A stretch of DNA of 41,721 nucleotides from Candidatus Gastranaerophilales bacterium (GCA_947584965.1 CANPWQ010000013.1:1-41721), one strand, 5' to 3'; shown: positions 10,993-18,594, counted from the first letter of the stretch. Notes: a model not told the origin generated them from the letters alone. Program-made: numbers and translations.

Positions 10993-10998
10993 ATAATA
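10993..10998 (-). promoter_or_regulatory. Candidate -10 box giving a leaderless rluB transcript
   Basis: TATTAT on the minus strand is followed by 6 nt and then the rluB ATG, so transcription would begin on the A of the start codon. No convincing -35 was found. Confidence 0.4.
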
Positions 10999-11006
10999 AC
11001 TGAAAT

Positions 11007-11225
11007 TTACAAAGTTTTAAACAACTCTTCCATAGAAATTTCAAGAGCATTAGATATTTTCAACAAAGAAATTAATCCGGGGCGATTTATACTCACCTCA
11101 ATTTTTCCGAGATAATCTAAACTTATTCCTGACTTTTCCGCCAACTTTTCTTGAGTATATCCTTTCTCAATACGCAACTTTTTTATTCTAATGCCTAATT
11201 TTTTATAAAAGTCTTTAATTTGCAT
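11007..11225 (-). CDS. Small XRE-family transcription regulator
   Basis: A 72-residue protein that is essentially one Cro/CI-type helix-turn-helix domain. The core is at about residues 9-64 (IKKLRIEKGYTQEKLAEKSG, then ISLDYLGKIE, the recognition helix, and SMEELF at the end). There is no sensor domain, so it is probably a simple dimeric repressor. It is transcribed toward rluB and diverges from a small broken gene; the 54 bases between hold a dyad operator whose half-sites touch both -10 boxes, which suggests it represses itself and its neighbour. TAAAAT is followed by exactly 6 nt and the ATG, so the message is probably leaderless. This shape is common as a chromosomal remnant of a mobile element or toxin-antitoxin pair. 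Confidence 0.85.
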   Translation of the reverse strand: MQIKDFYKKLGIRIKKLRIEKGYTQEKLAEKSGISLDYLGKIEVSINRPGLISLLKISNALEISMEELFKTL

Positions 11226-11231
11226 TTACTA

Positions 11232-11281
11232 ATTTTACTGGATATATTAACATATTATTACTGGATAATTTCCAGTAGAAT
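11232..11281. promoter_or_regulatory. Divergent promoters with a TCCAGT dyad operator
   Basis: ACTGGA (11260-11265) and TCCAGT (11271-11276) form a perfect dyad with a 5-nt centre. A further TACTGGATA half-site lies at 11236-11244, 23 bp away and in direct repeat with the one at 11259-11267. On the minus strand TCCAG runs straight into TAAAAT (-10 of the XRE gene); on the plus strand TCCAG runs straight into TAGAAT (-10 of the small gene). Both promoters therefore carry a half-site at the same place, a good layout for autoregulation. Confidence 0.65.
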
Positions 11282-11291
11282 GGAGATAAAA

Positions 11292-11519
11292 ATGAATGTA
11301 AGATATGGCATAATTGAAGATAAATTAACAGAAACATCATTAATAATCGGAAAAATGGGTACCATAATTAAATTAATTGACCAACTTGTATGGGAAGAAA
11401 ATATAAAAGAAAATATGGATGATTAAAAAAACTCCTACGAAATTTTATCCGAAAATTATAAAACACTAAAAGCAAATTTTTCAGAATTAGATAAATTATT
11501 AAAAGATAATTTATCTTAA
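11292..11519 (+). pseudogene. Small gene interrupted by an in-frame TAA
   Basis: The ATG at 11292 has TGGAGA 5 nt upstream and encodes 44 residues (MNVRYGIIEDKLTET onward, ending NMDD) before TAA at 11424-11426. The same frame then runs another 30 codons (KNSYEILSENYKTL onward, ending KDNLS) to a second TAA at 11517-11519. Both parts have the same charged, coiled-coil-like character, so one change at the TAA (for example from a Tyr codon) would restore a 75-residue protein. I read it as a nonsense-broken gene; a functional 44-residue protein or read-through remains possible. It is divergent from the small XRE regulator. The product is not recognised. Confidence 0.55.
11503..11517. repeat. 15-base perfect palindrome upstream of ffh
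   Basis: AAGATAA-T-TTATCTT, a 7-bp perfect dyad around a single T, lies at the 3' end of the broken gene and about 65 nt before ffh. With no loop it suits a protein-binding site better than a hairpin. No partner is known. Confidence 0.35.
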
Positions 11520-11568
11520 CGAAGTGAAACAATTTTTTAACAGTAAGGTTTTAAGCTCATATTTATAG

Positions 11569-11574
11569 TAAAAT
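11569..11574 (+). promoter_or_regulatory. Candidate ffh -10 box
   Basis: TAAAAT ends 9 nt before the ffh ATG, placing the expected start of transcription about 3 nt upstream. There is no Shine-Dalgarno in between and no well-spaced -35. Confidence 0.4.
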
Positions 11575-11583
11575 TTTATTGTT

Positions 11584-12945
11584 ATGTTTGAAAATTTATC
11601 GGATAAACTGCAAGAGATTATAAAAAAGGCTTCGGGAAATGCTAAATTAACCGAAGAAAATATGCAAGACGCTTTAAGAGAAGTGCGCCGTGCGCTTTTA
11701 GAAGCCGATGTCAGTTTAAAATCAGTCAAAATATTTATGACGAATTTAAAAGAAAAGGCGCTCGGTGAAGATGTACTTAACGGAGTAAATCCTTCTCAGC
11801 AGTTAATAAAAATAGTACATGATGAGCTTGTAAATATACTTGGCAAAGAAAACAGCCCGTTAAATTTAACAGGGCACCCCAGTTTAATAATGATGTTAGG
11901 CTTACAAGGTTCAGGGAAAACCACATCGGCAGCAAAACTTGCAGTAAAATTAAAAAAAGAGGGAAAAAATCCTCTGCTTGTTGCAGCGGATGTATACCGC
12001 CCCGCAGCAATTAATCAGTTAAAAACGCTTGGTGAACAGACTCAAACGCCTGTATTTACAATAGAGGGTTCAACCGATGTGCAAAAAATAGTATCGGACT
12101 CTATTGAATACGCAAAAACTAACAGCTTTAACGTAATTATTATAGACACGGCAGGCAGACTGCAAATAGATAACGAAATGATGGCAGAGCTGTTATTAAT
12201 AGACAGAGCCTTTAATCCGCAGGAAAAACTGCTTGTAATTGATTCAATGCTGGGGCAGCAAGCCGTAAGTGTAGCGGAAAACTTTAACACTCAGCTTGAT
12301 ATAACAGGTATAGTTTTAACAAAACTTGACGGCGACTCACGCGGTGGCGCGGCTTTAAGCGTAGTTCAATCATCTGGAAAACCGATTAAATTAACGGGAA
12401 CAGGCGAAAAACTTGACGCATTAAATGATTTCTACCCGTCAAGAATGGCAGACAGAATACTCGGAATGGGCGATATTGTATCTTTAGTCGAAAAAGCGCA
12501 GGAAGTTTTTGATGAAAAACAGGCTAAAGAATTTGAAAAGAAAATGGAAAAAGCCGAATTTTCGTACAACGACTTTTTAAAAATGCAAAAACAAATGAAA
12601 ATGTTCGGGTCGCTGGATAATATACTGGGAATGCTTCCAATCCCCGGGTTAAACCGAGATACTAAAGAAACAATAGCAAATGAGGGCGAAAAACAAATGA
12701 AACGTATTGAAAGTTTCATATCCAGTATGACCGCGGAAGAAAGAGCAAATCCGAATATAATAAATACGTCAAGGAAACGGAGAATATCGGCAGGCAGCGG
12801 TATTCCGATACAAGAAGTAAATCAAATAATATCACAGTTTGAGCAAATGCGAAAAATGATGAAAGGTTTTTCCGATATCAAACAAAAAGTAAAAAAAGGT
12901 AAATTAAAAATCCCTAAAAATATGGGTGCAAAATTTCCGTTTTAA
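11584..12945 (+). CDS. ffh: Signal recognition particle GTPase Ffh
   Basis: Binds the signal sequence of nascent membrane and exported proteins and delivers the ribosome to FtsY. It has 453 residues: an N-domain helical bundle (1-95), then the GTPase with P-loop GLQGSGKTT (106-114), DVYRPAAINQL, DTAGRLQ and TKLDGDSRGG. The methionine-rich M domain closes the protein (MRKMMKGFSDIKQKVKKGK). It is the first gene of a plus-strand run with the pyrophosphorylase, aroF and the helicase. The M domain is expected to bind SRP RNA, but no SRP RNA gene is seen in this window. No ribosome site is visible. Confidence 0.97.
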   Translation: MFENLSDKLQEIIKKASGNAKLTEENMQDALREVRRALLEADVSLKSVKIFMTNLKEKALGEDVLNGVNPSQQLIKIVHDELVNILGKENSPLNLTGHPSLIMMLGLQGSGKTTSAAKLAVKLKKEGKNPLLVAADVYRPAAINQLKTLGEQTQTPVFTIEGSTDVQKIVSDSIEYAKTNSFNVIIIDTAGRLQIDNEMMAELLLIDRAFNPQEKLLVIDSMLGQQAVSVAENFNTQLDITGIVLTKLDGDSRGGAALSVVQSSGKPIKLTGTGEKLDALNDFYPSRMADRILGMGDIVSLVEKAQEVFDEKQAKEFEKKMEKAEFSYNDFLKMQKQMKMFGSLDNILGMLPIPGLNRDTKETIANEGEKQMKRIESFISSMTAEERANPNIINTSRKRRISAGSGIPIQEVNQIISQFEQMRKMMKGFSDIKQKVKKGKLKIPKNMGAKFPF

Positions 12946-12964
12946 TAAAAGAGCAGGTGAAATA

Positions 12965-13981
12965 ATGATAAAAAAAGCAATGATAATGGCAGCAGGAGTA
13001 GGTTCAAGGTTAGAACCCTTATCAAGTATAGTACCTAAACCGTTAGTACCGCTGGCGAATGTACCTGCAATGGATATACTGGTTAATCATTTAAAATCGT
13101 TCGGAATAAAAGACATTATTGCAAATACCTACTATAAAGCCGAGGATATAAAAAATCATTATAATCAAAATAACTATGGTATAAACTTTTGCTTTATTAA
13201 AGAAGAAGAATTATCAGGAACGGCAGGCGGAGTAAAAAAATGCGAATTCTTTTTTGATAAGAATGAAGATTTTATTGTTATGTCGGGTGACGGGTTAACC
13301 GATATTGATATAAATGAGGCGTATAAATCACACAAAAATTCTAATGCCATAGCGACAATTGTTTTAAAAGAAGTACCAAATGACGAAATACATAAATACG
13401 GAATTGTTGTACCTGATACAAACGGATACGTTAAAAGTTTTCAAGAAAAACCCCAATTAAGCGAGGCAAAATCTAACTTAGCGAACACAGGAATTTATAT
13501 ATTTAAGTATGATATTTTTAATCATATTCCGCAAAACACGTTTTATGATTTTGCAAAAAATGTATTTCCGTCATTATTAAAACAAGGACTAAATATAAAT
13601 ACATTTATACATAAAGGCTACTGGTCCGATATAGGTTCATTAAATCAATATCATCAATCAAATATAGATATATTGAACAATAAGATTAAAAGTGTTAAGG
13701 CAAAAACGAATATAACTGCAACAGGAGCCTTTATTATAGGTAACAACTCGGTAATTTCGGGAAGTACATCCATAGACGGGTACTGTTTAATTGGAAATAA
13801 CTGCAGTATAGGCAAAAACACAAAAATAACAAATTCAATTTTATGGGATAATGTAATCATCTCGGACGATGTTATGATAAAAGATTCAATCATTTTAACG
13901 GGAACAAGAATAGAAAAATCCATAAATCATCAAATAGTAAGTGAAAATCAATTAAAAGAACACACAATAGTGGGAGTATAA
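12965..13981 (+). CDS. Sugar-phosphate nucleotidyltransferase with left-handed beta-helix tail
   Basis: A 338-residue NDP-sugar pyrophosphorylase, most like mannose-1-phosphate guanylyltransferase or glucose-1-phosphate thymidylyl/uridylyltransferase; the exact sugar cannot be read from sequence alone. The nucleotide-binding signature is AAGVGSRLEPL followed by PKPLVPL, and MSGDGLTDID holds the metal-binding Asp. After about residue 240 come hexapeptide-type repeats (FIIGNNSVISGSTSI, CLIGNNCSIGKN) forming a left-handed beta-helix. The start is ATG 12965 with AGGTGA 4 nt upstream, not the in-frame ATG at 12926 inside ffh. It fits supply of activated sugar for LPS or another surface glycan. Confidence 0.88.
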   Translation: MIKKAMIMAAGVGSRLEPLSSIVPKPLVPLANVPAMDILVNHLKSFGIKDIIANTYYKAEDIKNHYNQNNYGINFCFIKEEELSGTAGGVKKCEFFFDKNEDFIVMSGDGLTDIDINEAYKSHKNSNAIATIVLKEVPNDEIHKYGIVVPDTNGYVKSFQEKPQLSEAKSNLANTGIYIFKYDIFNHIPQNTFYDFAKNVFPSLLKQGLNINTFIHKGYWSDIGSLNQYHQSNIDILNNKIKSVKAKTNITATGAFIIGNNSVISGSTSIDGYCLIGNNCSIGKNTKITNSILWDNVIISDDVMIKDSIILTGTRIEKSINHQIVSENQLKEHTIVGV

Positions 13982-13992
13982 AGGAATAAAAT

Positions 13993-15039
13993 ATGATAAT
14001 AATAATGGAACCAAATGCTACAACGCAGCAAATAGAAACGGTAGTAAGAGCACTTGAAAACAAAGGATTTAAAACAGTATTAAACCACGGCGACGTAATG
14101 ACCGTAATAGCTGCAATAGGTGATAAAAGGCTTATAGAACCGCATGCATTCCAGTCTTATGAGGGAGTAAGAAGCGTAAAATTAATACAGGAGCCGTACA
14201 AATTAGCTTCAAGAGAGGGAAAGCAAGATGATACGATAATTGAATTTTCTAACGGAGTGAGAATAGGCGGTTTAGAAAAGCCTGTAATGATAGCAGGTCC
14301 TTGCTGTGTAGAAAAAGATATAGAAGGATTACTCCAAGTGGCCGAAGCCGCAAAAGAAATGGGCTGTCAATTTTTAAGAGGCGGAGCATTTAAACCCCGT
14401 ACATCACCTTATGATTTTCAAGGGTTGGAGGAAAAAGCACTTGAATACCTTGCAATTGCAAGAGAAAAAACAGGGCTCCTTGTTGTAACGGAGTTAATGG
14501 ATACAATGGATTTGGACATGGTATGCAACTATGCTGATGTAATACAAATCGGGGCAAGAAATATGCAGAATTTTAAACTGTTAAAAGCAGTCGGAAAGTG
14601 CGATAAGCCCGTAATACTAAAACGCGGAGCGGCAGCTACAATTAGAGAATTTTTACTTGCTGCAGAACATATTATGTATAACGGTAACGATAAAGTAATA
14701 CTATGCGAACGCGGTATAAAAGGCGTAGATAACACATCAACAAGAAACACCCTTGATGTTGCGGCAATTCCCGTAATAAAAAAATATTCACATCTTCCGA
14801 TTATAATAGACCCGAGCCACGGAACGGGCAGAAGATACTTGATAGAACCTATGGCAAAAGCAGGATTAATAGTAGGCGCACACGGAGTAATGATGGAAGT
14901 TCACCATGATCCCGAAAATGCTTCATCTGACGGCGCTCAAAGTTTAAGTATTCCTATGTTTAAAGATATAGCAAAACGCTTAAACAAATTAATCGGCAGA
15001 ATAGACTACGATAATAAGCATTCAATGAGTATGGTGTAA
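13993..15039 (+). CDS. aroF: 3-deoxy-7-phosphoheptulonate synthase (type I-beta)
   Basis: First enzyme of the shikimate pathway: it joins phosphoenolpyruvate and erythrose 4-phosphate. It has 348 residues. The N-terminal 70 or so resemble the ferredoxin-like regulatory domain of the Thermotoga-type enzymes, which can confer feedback control by aromatic amino acids. The barrel carries AGPCCVE, LRGGAFKPRTSPYDFQG, QIGARNMQN, LKRG, IDPSHGTGRR and a late VGAHGVMMEVH. The metal-site Cys is in AGPCCVE and a metal His in DPSHGTG. No chorismate mutase domain is fused. AAAGGAA stands about 7 nt before the ATG. The downstream helicase starts 2 nt after the stop. Confidence 0.95.
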   Translation: MIIIMEPNATTQQIETVVRALENKGFKTVLNHGDVMTVIAAIGDKRLIEPHAFQSYEGVRSVKLIQEPYKLASREGKQDDTIIEFSNGVRIGGLEKPVMIAGPCCVEKDIEGLLQVAEAAKEMGCQFLRGGAFKPRTSPYDFQGLEEKALEYLAIAREKTGLLVVTELMDTMDLDMVCNYADVIQIGARNMQNFKLLKAVGKCDKPVILKRGAAATIREFLLAAEHIMYNGNDKVILCERGIKGVDNTSTRNTLDVAAIPVIKKYSHLPIIIDPSHGTGRRYLIEPMAKAGLIVGAHGVMMEVHHDPENASSDGAQSLSIPMFKDIAKRLNKLIGRIDYDNKHSMSMV

Positions 15040-15041
15040 AA

Positions 15042-17336
15042 TTGTATAAATTTGATTTTGAACCCGATGAATTTCAAAAAGAGGCTTTTGAATGTATAGA
15101 TAAAGGCAAAAGCGTAGTAGTATGCGCCCCGACAGGTGCGGGCAAAACCTGTATAGCAGAACACGCAATTCATAATGCCTTGAATAATAATGTCAGATTA
15201 TTTTACACAACACCGTTAAAAGCCCTATCAAATCAAAAATTTTATGATTTCGGCGAAAAATACGGAAAAGGAAACGTAGGACTTTTAACGGGCGATACTT
15301 CAATAAATCGCGAAGCCCCTATTGTTGTAATGACAACCGAAGTATTCAGAAATATGCTTTATAACACTAATTTCGGCTCTGCAAAAGACAATATGCGCGA
15401 TGTAAAATACGTAGTACTTGATGAAGTTCATTATATGAACGATGAATCACGCGGCACCGTCTGGGAAGAGAGCATAATATACTGCCCCGTTAATGTTCAA
15501 ATAATAGCACTAAGCGCAACAGTAGCAAATTCTCAACAGTTATGCGACTGGATAAATACCGTTCACGCTGGAACAGAGCATATATATACCGATTTTCGCC
15601 CCGTTCCGTTAAGGCATTATTATTATGATTCATCAAAACCTTATGATATATTACCCCTGCTTACGCCCGAGGGCAGATTAAACCGAAAAATCAAGCCCGA
15701 AAAGAAAATGAATTTTCACTCCCGCCAAGCAAAAAAACAAAACAGCGTTAAAGATTTAATAAGCGTATTACACAAAAAGGACATGCTTCCCGCTATATTT
15801 TTTACATTTTCACGTAAAAAATGCGATGAGAATATGGAAAAATGCGCAGGAATACATCTTATAACAGATGAAGAAGCAAAACAAATAAGAAAAGAAATAC
15901 AAGAATTTTTAAAAGACCACGAATATTTAGAAAATAATAAAAATCTGGAATATTTATATAACGGAGTAGCCTCGCACCATGCCGGATTACTGCCTGCGTG
16001 GAAACTGTTGGTTGAAAGATTATTTCAAAAAGGATTGATAAAAGTAGTATTTGCAACAGAAACACTAGCTGCAGGAATAAACATGCCGGCAAGAACAACG
16101 GTTATAAGTGCAATAAGTAAAAGAACCGACTCAGGGCACAGAATGCTGACGGCTAATGAATTTTTACAAATGTCGGGACGTGCAGGCAGACGGGGCATGG
16201 ATAAAATAGGCTACGTAGTAGTAATGGGAACACAATTCCAATCTCCCGAAGAAGTTGCAGATCTTGTAAAGAGTTCATCAAACCCATTGGAAAGTCAATT
16301 CTCCCCGGGGTACTCAATGGTTTTAAATCTATTACAAAATTTAGAGCTTGAGCAGGCAAAAGAGCTTATTTTAAAAAGTTTCGGCTACTTCTCATCAAAT
16401 GACAGATTAAAACCGATAATTCTCCAGCAGATTAACTGCGAAAAAACTCTGGCAAAATTAAAAGATGAAAAATGCCCGTTTGGATTATCAAATGAGGATT
16501 TTCTTGAATTTAACAAATTAAAAGATAAATTTATAGTATATAGAAAACTAACAAGAACACTTCAAAAGCAGGCAAAACAAAAAGGACAAAAATCCGCACC
16601 CGAAGTTGAAGAATATTTAGGCAAAACAAGAGAATTAAGAGAAACACTAAATAAATATCACTGCGAAATATGCAGAGGATATAAAAAGCACATGAAAAAT
16701 CTTGAAATAATAAACAGATATGAAAAAAAATACAAAGAAACATGCAAAAATATAGAAAAACAAAAAGACATATACTGGAATAAATTTTTGGCACATAAAG
16801 AAGTCCTTGAGCGGATGGGATATATAGTAAACGGTTCACCGACGCAAAGCGGAGTAACATGCTCAATGATAAGAGCCGAAAATGAACTGTTTATTTCTGA
16901 AATCATTTTAAGGGGCGTACTTGATGAATTAAAGCCTTATGAACTTGCCTCTGTAATTTGTGCTCTTGTTACTGAAGATTTAAGAGCAGATGTATACCCA
17001 AATCAACCTATAAGCCGAAATACAAGGCAAGCTCTGAATAAAATAAAAGAAATCAGAAAAAAAACAGCAATAATCCAGCGAGATTATGATATTAATACCG
17101 AAATGTACATAAACTCATACTATTCTCCGTTAATGGAACAATGGGTAATGGGAACTCCTTGGGAAGATATCGCGAAACAAGCGGAGTCCTCAGAAGGCGA
17201 CATAGTAAGGATATTTAAGCGCACGGTAGACTTATTACGCCAATTAACAATACTTCCCAATATAAGCGAAGAACTGAAACAAAGCGCAAAAAACGCTGTG
17301 ACATCGATATTAAAAGAACCCGTCGATGCCGATTAA
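15042..17336 (+). CDS. Ski2/Mtr4-like DExH-box RNA helicase
   Basis: A superfamily 2 helicase of 764 residues, like the HelY-type proteins of Actinobacteria and Cyanobacteria. Motif I is CAPTGAGKT (about 29-37), motif II is DEVH, motif III is LSATVAN; the second RecA domain has FATETLAAGINMPARTTV and motif VI QMSGRAGRRG. After that come KSSSNPLESQF, SYSMVLNLL-like and a helical, Lys-rich arch-like region, then a C-terminal helical domain. It probably unwinds structured RNA in decay or ribosome assembly. The start is TTG 15042, since the family's N-terminal F-x-F-E-P-D-E-F-Q-K-E-A begins at once and GGTG lies 5 nt upstream. It is the last gene of the ffh run. Confidence 0.9.
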   Translation: MYKFDFEPDEFQKEAFECIDKGKSVVVCAPTGAGKTCIAEHAIHNALNNNVRLFYTTPLKALSNQKFYDFGEKYGKGNVGLLTGDTSINREAPIVVMTTEVFRNMLYNTNFGSAKDNMRDVKYVVLDEVHYMNDESRGTVWEESIIYCPVNVQIIALSATVANSQQLCDWINTVHAGTEHIYTDFRPVPLRHYYYDSSKPYDILPLLTPEGRLNRKIKPEKKMNFHSRQAKKQNSVKDLISVLHKKDMLPAIFFTFSRKKCDENMEKCAGIHLITDEEAKQIRKEIQEFLKDHEYLENNKNLEYLYNGVASHHAGLLPAWKLLVERLFQKGLIKVVFATETLAAGINMPARTTVISAISKRTDSGHRMLTANEFLQMSGRAGRRGMDKIGYVVVMGTQFQSPEEVADLVKSSSNPLESQFSPGYSMVLNLLQNLELEQAKELILKSFGYFSSNDRLKPIILQQINCEKTLAKLKDEKCPFGLSNEDFLEFNKLKDKFIVYRKLTRTLQKQAKQKGQKSAPEVEEYLGKTRELRETLNKYHCEICRGYKKHMKNLEIINRYEKKYKETCKNIEKQKDIYWNKFLAHKEVLERMGYIVNGSPTQSGVTCSMIRAENELFISEIILRGVLDELKPYELASVICALVTEDLRADVYPNQPISRNTRQALNKIKEIRKKTAIIQRDYDINTEMYINSYYSPLMEQWVMGTPWEDIAKQAESSEGDIVRIFKRTVDLLRQLTILPNISEELKQSAKNAVTSILKEPVDAD

Positions 17337-17354
17337 GTATAAATCTAAATCAAA

Positions 17355-17777
17355 CTAACCGTATATAGCCTTAATTCCCTGCAAATTACACAAAAGGCTT
17401 TCAAGTGCGTCTTTATTGCCTCGTTTAATTTGAATGAATTTAAGCACCATATCCCTGCTTGCATCAGATTCAAGAATGTCAATTAATCCCTTAACTTCTT
17501 CTTCGGTAAGATTAAACCTTTCTTGGATTTTAGTTATGTAATTAATATCCAATTCCATTTTTTTTGAAATGAACATATTACCTTTACCCGATAGAAGCCA
17601 GTTAATATTAATATGGCACTTCTCGATTAAAGCACTTAAGAATTTAGGTCCGGGCTGAGCTTCTTCGCGTTCATAGCTGCCGATAGTCCGCACCGGAATG
17701 TCTAACTTAATTGCCAGTTCTGCTGATGTCAGCTTTAGATTTTTTCTAATCTCTTTAATTCTTTTGCCTAACGCCAT
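17355..17777 (-). CDS. XRE-family repressor, phage CI-like
   Basis: A 140-residue regulator. Residues about 4-60 form a helix-turn-helix of the Cro/CI class (ALGKRIKEIRK, then TSAELAIKLDIPVRTIGSYE). NINWLLSGKGNMF follows, a motif typical of CI-like repressors from temperate phages and their domesticated relatives. The remainder is helical (RFNLTEEEVKGLIDILES) and may dimerise; no autoproteolytic peptidase domain is present. The ATG at 17777 is chosen because AGGA lies 7-10 nt upstream; an in-frame extension to 18020 would be non-conserved, hydrophobic and overlap the divergent gene. It faces two small unknown genes across a 207-base region with paired palindromes. Confidence 0.85.
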   Translation of the reverse strand: MALGKRIKEIRKNLKLTSAELAIKLDIPVRTIGSYEREEAQPGPKFLSALIEKCHININWLLSGKGNMFISKKMELDINYITKIQERFNLTEEEVKGLIDILESDASRDMVLKFIQIKRGNKDALESLLCNLQGIKAIYG

Positions 17778-17799
17778 AGTAATTCCTGCTTTAAATTTT

Positions 17800-17817
17800 G
17801 TTACATTATATAGTAAC
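17800..17817 (-). promoter_or_regulatory. Repressor promoter -10 inside a GTTAC/GTAAC dyad
   Basis: On the minus strand TATAAT (17810-17805) would start transcription near 17798, about 21 nt before the repressor ATG. The same bases lie between GTTAC (17800-17804) and GTAAC (17813-17817), a 5-bp dyad with an 8-nt centre that could be the repressor's own low-affinity site. Confidence 0.5.
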
Positions 17818-17890
17818 ACTTCTTGTATATTTGTACATGATATTGTAATATAAATTTTATAATTTATAATAACATGTAACTTCCAACTAA

Positions 17891-17903
17891 TTGTATTATA
17901 CAA
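17891..17903. promoter_or_regulatory. Palindromic operator, copy 1
   Basis: TTGTATTATACAA is a perfect dyad (TTGTAT / ATACAA around one T). It is identical to the copy 39 bp away at 17930-17942. The position between a CI-like repressor and its divergent neighbour suggests a repressor binding site. Confidence 0.7.
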
Positions 17904-17929
17904 CAGATTACATTTTATTGCACTATTTT

Positions 17930-17942
17930 TTGTATTATACAA
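17930..17942. promoter_or_regulatory. Palindromic operator, copy 2, overlapping the forward -10 region
   Basis: A second exact TTGTATTATACAA. It contains TATTAT (17933-17938), a candidate -10 for the 97-residue gene starting at 17985, so occupation would block that promoter. Centre-to-centre spacing to copy 1 is 39 bp, nearly four helical turns, so both sites would lie on about the same face of the DNA. Confidence 0.7.
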
Positions 17943-17984
17943 TTTAATGAAGTAAAAAAAAAGAAAAAAAGGAGTGGGAAAACT

Positions 17985-18278
17985 ATGAAAAAGAAGCATT
18001 TGAGACTTATTGTATCTCATGATCGCAATTGTACAAAAAAAGCAATAATTGAAGATTTAAAAGAAAAAGTAAAAAATCTTTTTATTTCTAAAAGAGAAAA
18101 AATTTATATTTTAAAAGACATCTTAATAAAAATTTATAGAGATTATGAAATTACAACAGGTTACGACTTTGAACCATACTATATAAGAGCCGAAAATAAA
18201 CTTCAAACAATAATTAGGGATAAAAAAGTAGATTATTACTACAATCTTTTAAAAAAATTTCAAAAACAATATATATAA
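17985..18278 (+). CDS. Small basic protein of unknown function (97 aa)
   Basis: Not recognised. A strongly basic, Lys- and Tyr-rich protein: a short N-terminal beta-like stretch (HLRLIVSHDRN) followed by long helices (IIEDLKEKVKNLFI, YILKDILIKIYRDYEI) and a Lys-rich end. There is no membrane segment or signal peptide. AAAGGAG (17968-17974) lies 10 nt before the ATG, so it should be well translated. The next gene begins 18 nt after its stop. Both sit under the repressor-controlled region, so they are probably made together when the CI-like regulator lets go. A nucleic-acid-binding role would fit the charge but is a guess. Confidence 0.7.
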   Translation: MKKKHLRLIVSHDRNCTKKAIIEDLKEKVKNLFISKREKIYILKDILIKIYRDYEITTGYDFEPYYIRAENKLQTIIRDKKVDYYYNLLKKFQKQYI

Positions 18279-18296
18279 CTTGGCAGAGGAACGGGA

Positions 18297-18593
18297 ATGG
18301 ATTGTGTATTGGAAAGGTATAAAAAATTAGCGGAATTAAATTCATTAATAATAAAAACAGAAAAAGTGAACGGAAAATTAATCTTTAACAGGTATTTTAA
18401 TGAAAATGAAGTAAAAATAAGCATAAATGCAATAGCATGGAAAATTACGGACTGGAAAAAATATCAAAAATACAAAATTGAACTTATTATACCTATTGAA
18501 AATATTAAAGATTACTCTGAAAAAAATTTAAAAAAAGAGTTATTAACTTTACTATATAAGGAAATTATGGAAAAAAATAATATAATGATATAA
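18297..18593 (+). CDS. Small protein of unknown function (98 aa)
   Basis: Not recognised. The 98 residues begin with a helix (VLERYKKLAELNSLI), continue with beta-like segments (GKLIFNRYF, VKISINAIAWKI, YKIELIIPI) and end with a Lys-rich helix. AGAGGA (18285-18290) is 6 nt before the ATG. It is 18 nt downstream of the 97-residue gene and probably in the same transcript. Its stop codon lies within the extended -10 box of smpB, 7 nt before that gene's ATG. The alpha-beta-alpha order is compatible with a small RNA- or protein-binding domain, but nothing in the sequence proves this. Confidence 0.7.
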   Translation: MDCVLERYKKLAELNSLIIKTEKVNGKLIFNRYFNENEVKISINAIAWKITDWKKYQKYKIELIIPIENIKDYSEKNLKKELLTLLYKEIMEKNNIMI

Positions 18594-18594
18594 T
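18586..18594 (+). promoter_or_regulatory. smpB extended -10, leaderless
   Basis: TGATATAAT is a perfect extended -10 (TGnTATAAT). Its last T is at 18594, so transcription is expected at 18601, the A of the smpB start codon. No Shine-Dalgarno is present. It overlaps the stop of the preceding gene. Confidence 0.65.

Noticed and set aside
11220-11291. Longer start for the small broken gene
   Set aside because: It would cross the operator and the XRE start codon; ATG 11292 has a ribosome site.
11424-11426. Recoded TAA as evidence for an altered genetic code
   Set aside because: TAA, TAG and TGA all end conserved genes here at normal lengths, so the code is standard.
12926-12964. Earlier ATG for the sugar-nucleotide pyrophosphorylase
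   Set aside because: It lies inside ffh, and the conserved N-terminus begins at 12965 behind AGGTGA.
17778-18020. N-terminal extension of the CI-like repressor
   Set aside because: It would read through the promoter and operators, overlap the divergent gene and add a hydrophobic string unlike any repressor; the ATG at 17777 has AGGA before it.
17355-18593. Complete prophage or integrative element around the CI-like repressor
   Set aside because: No integrase, terminase, structural gene, tRNA target or flanking direct repeats; both sides are core genes (helicase and smpB).
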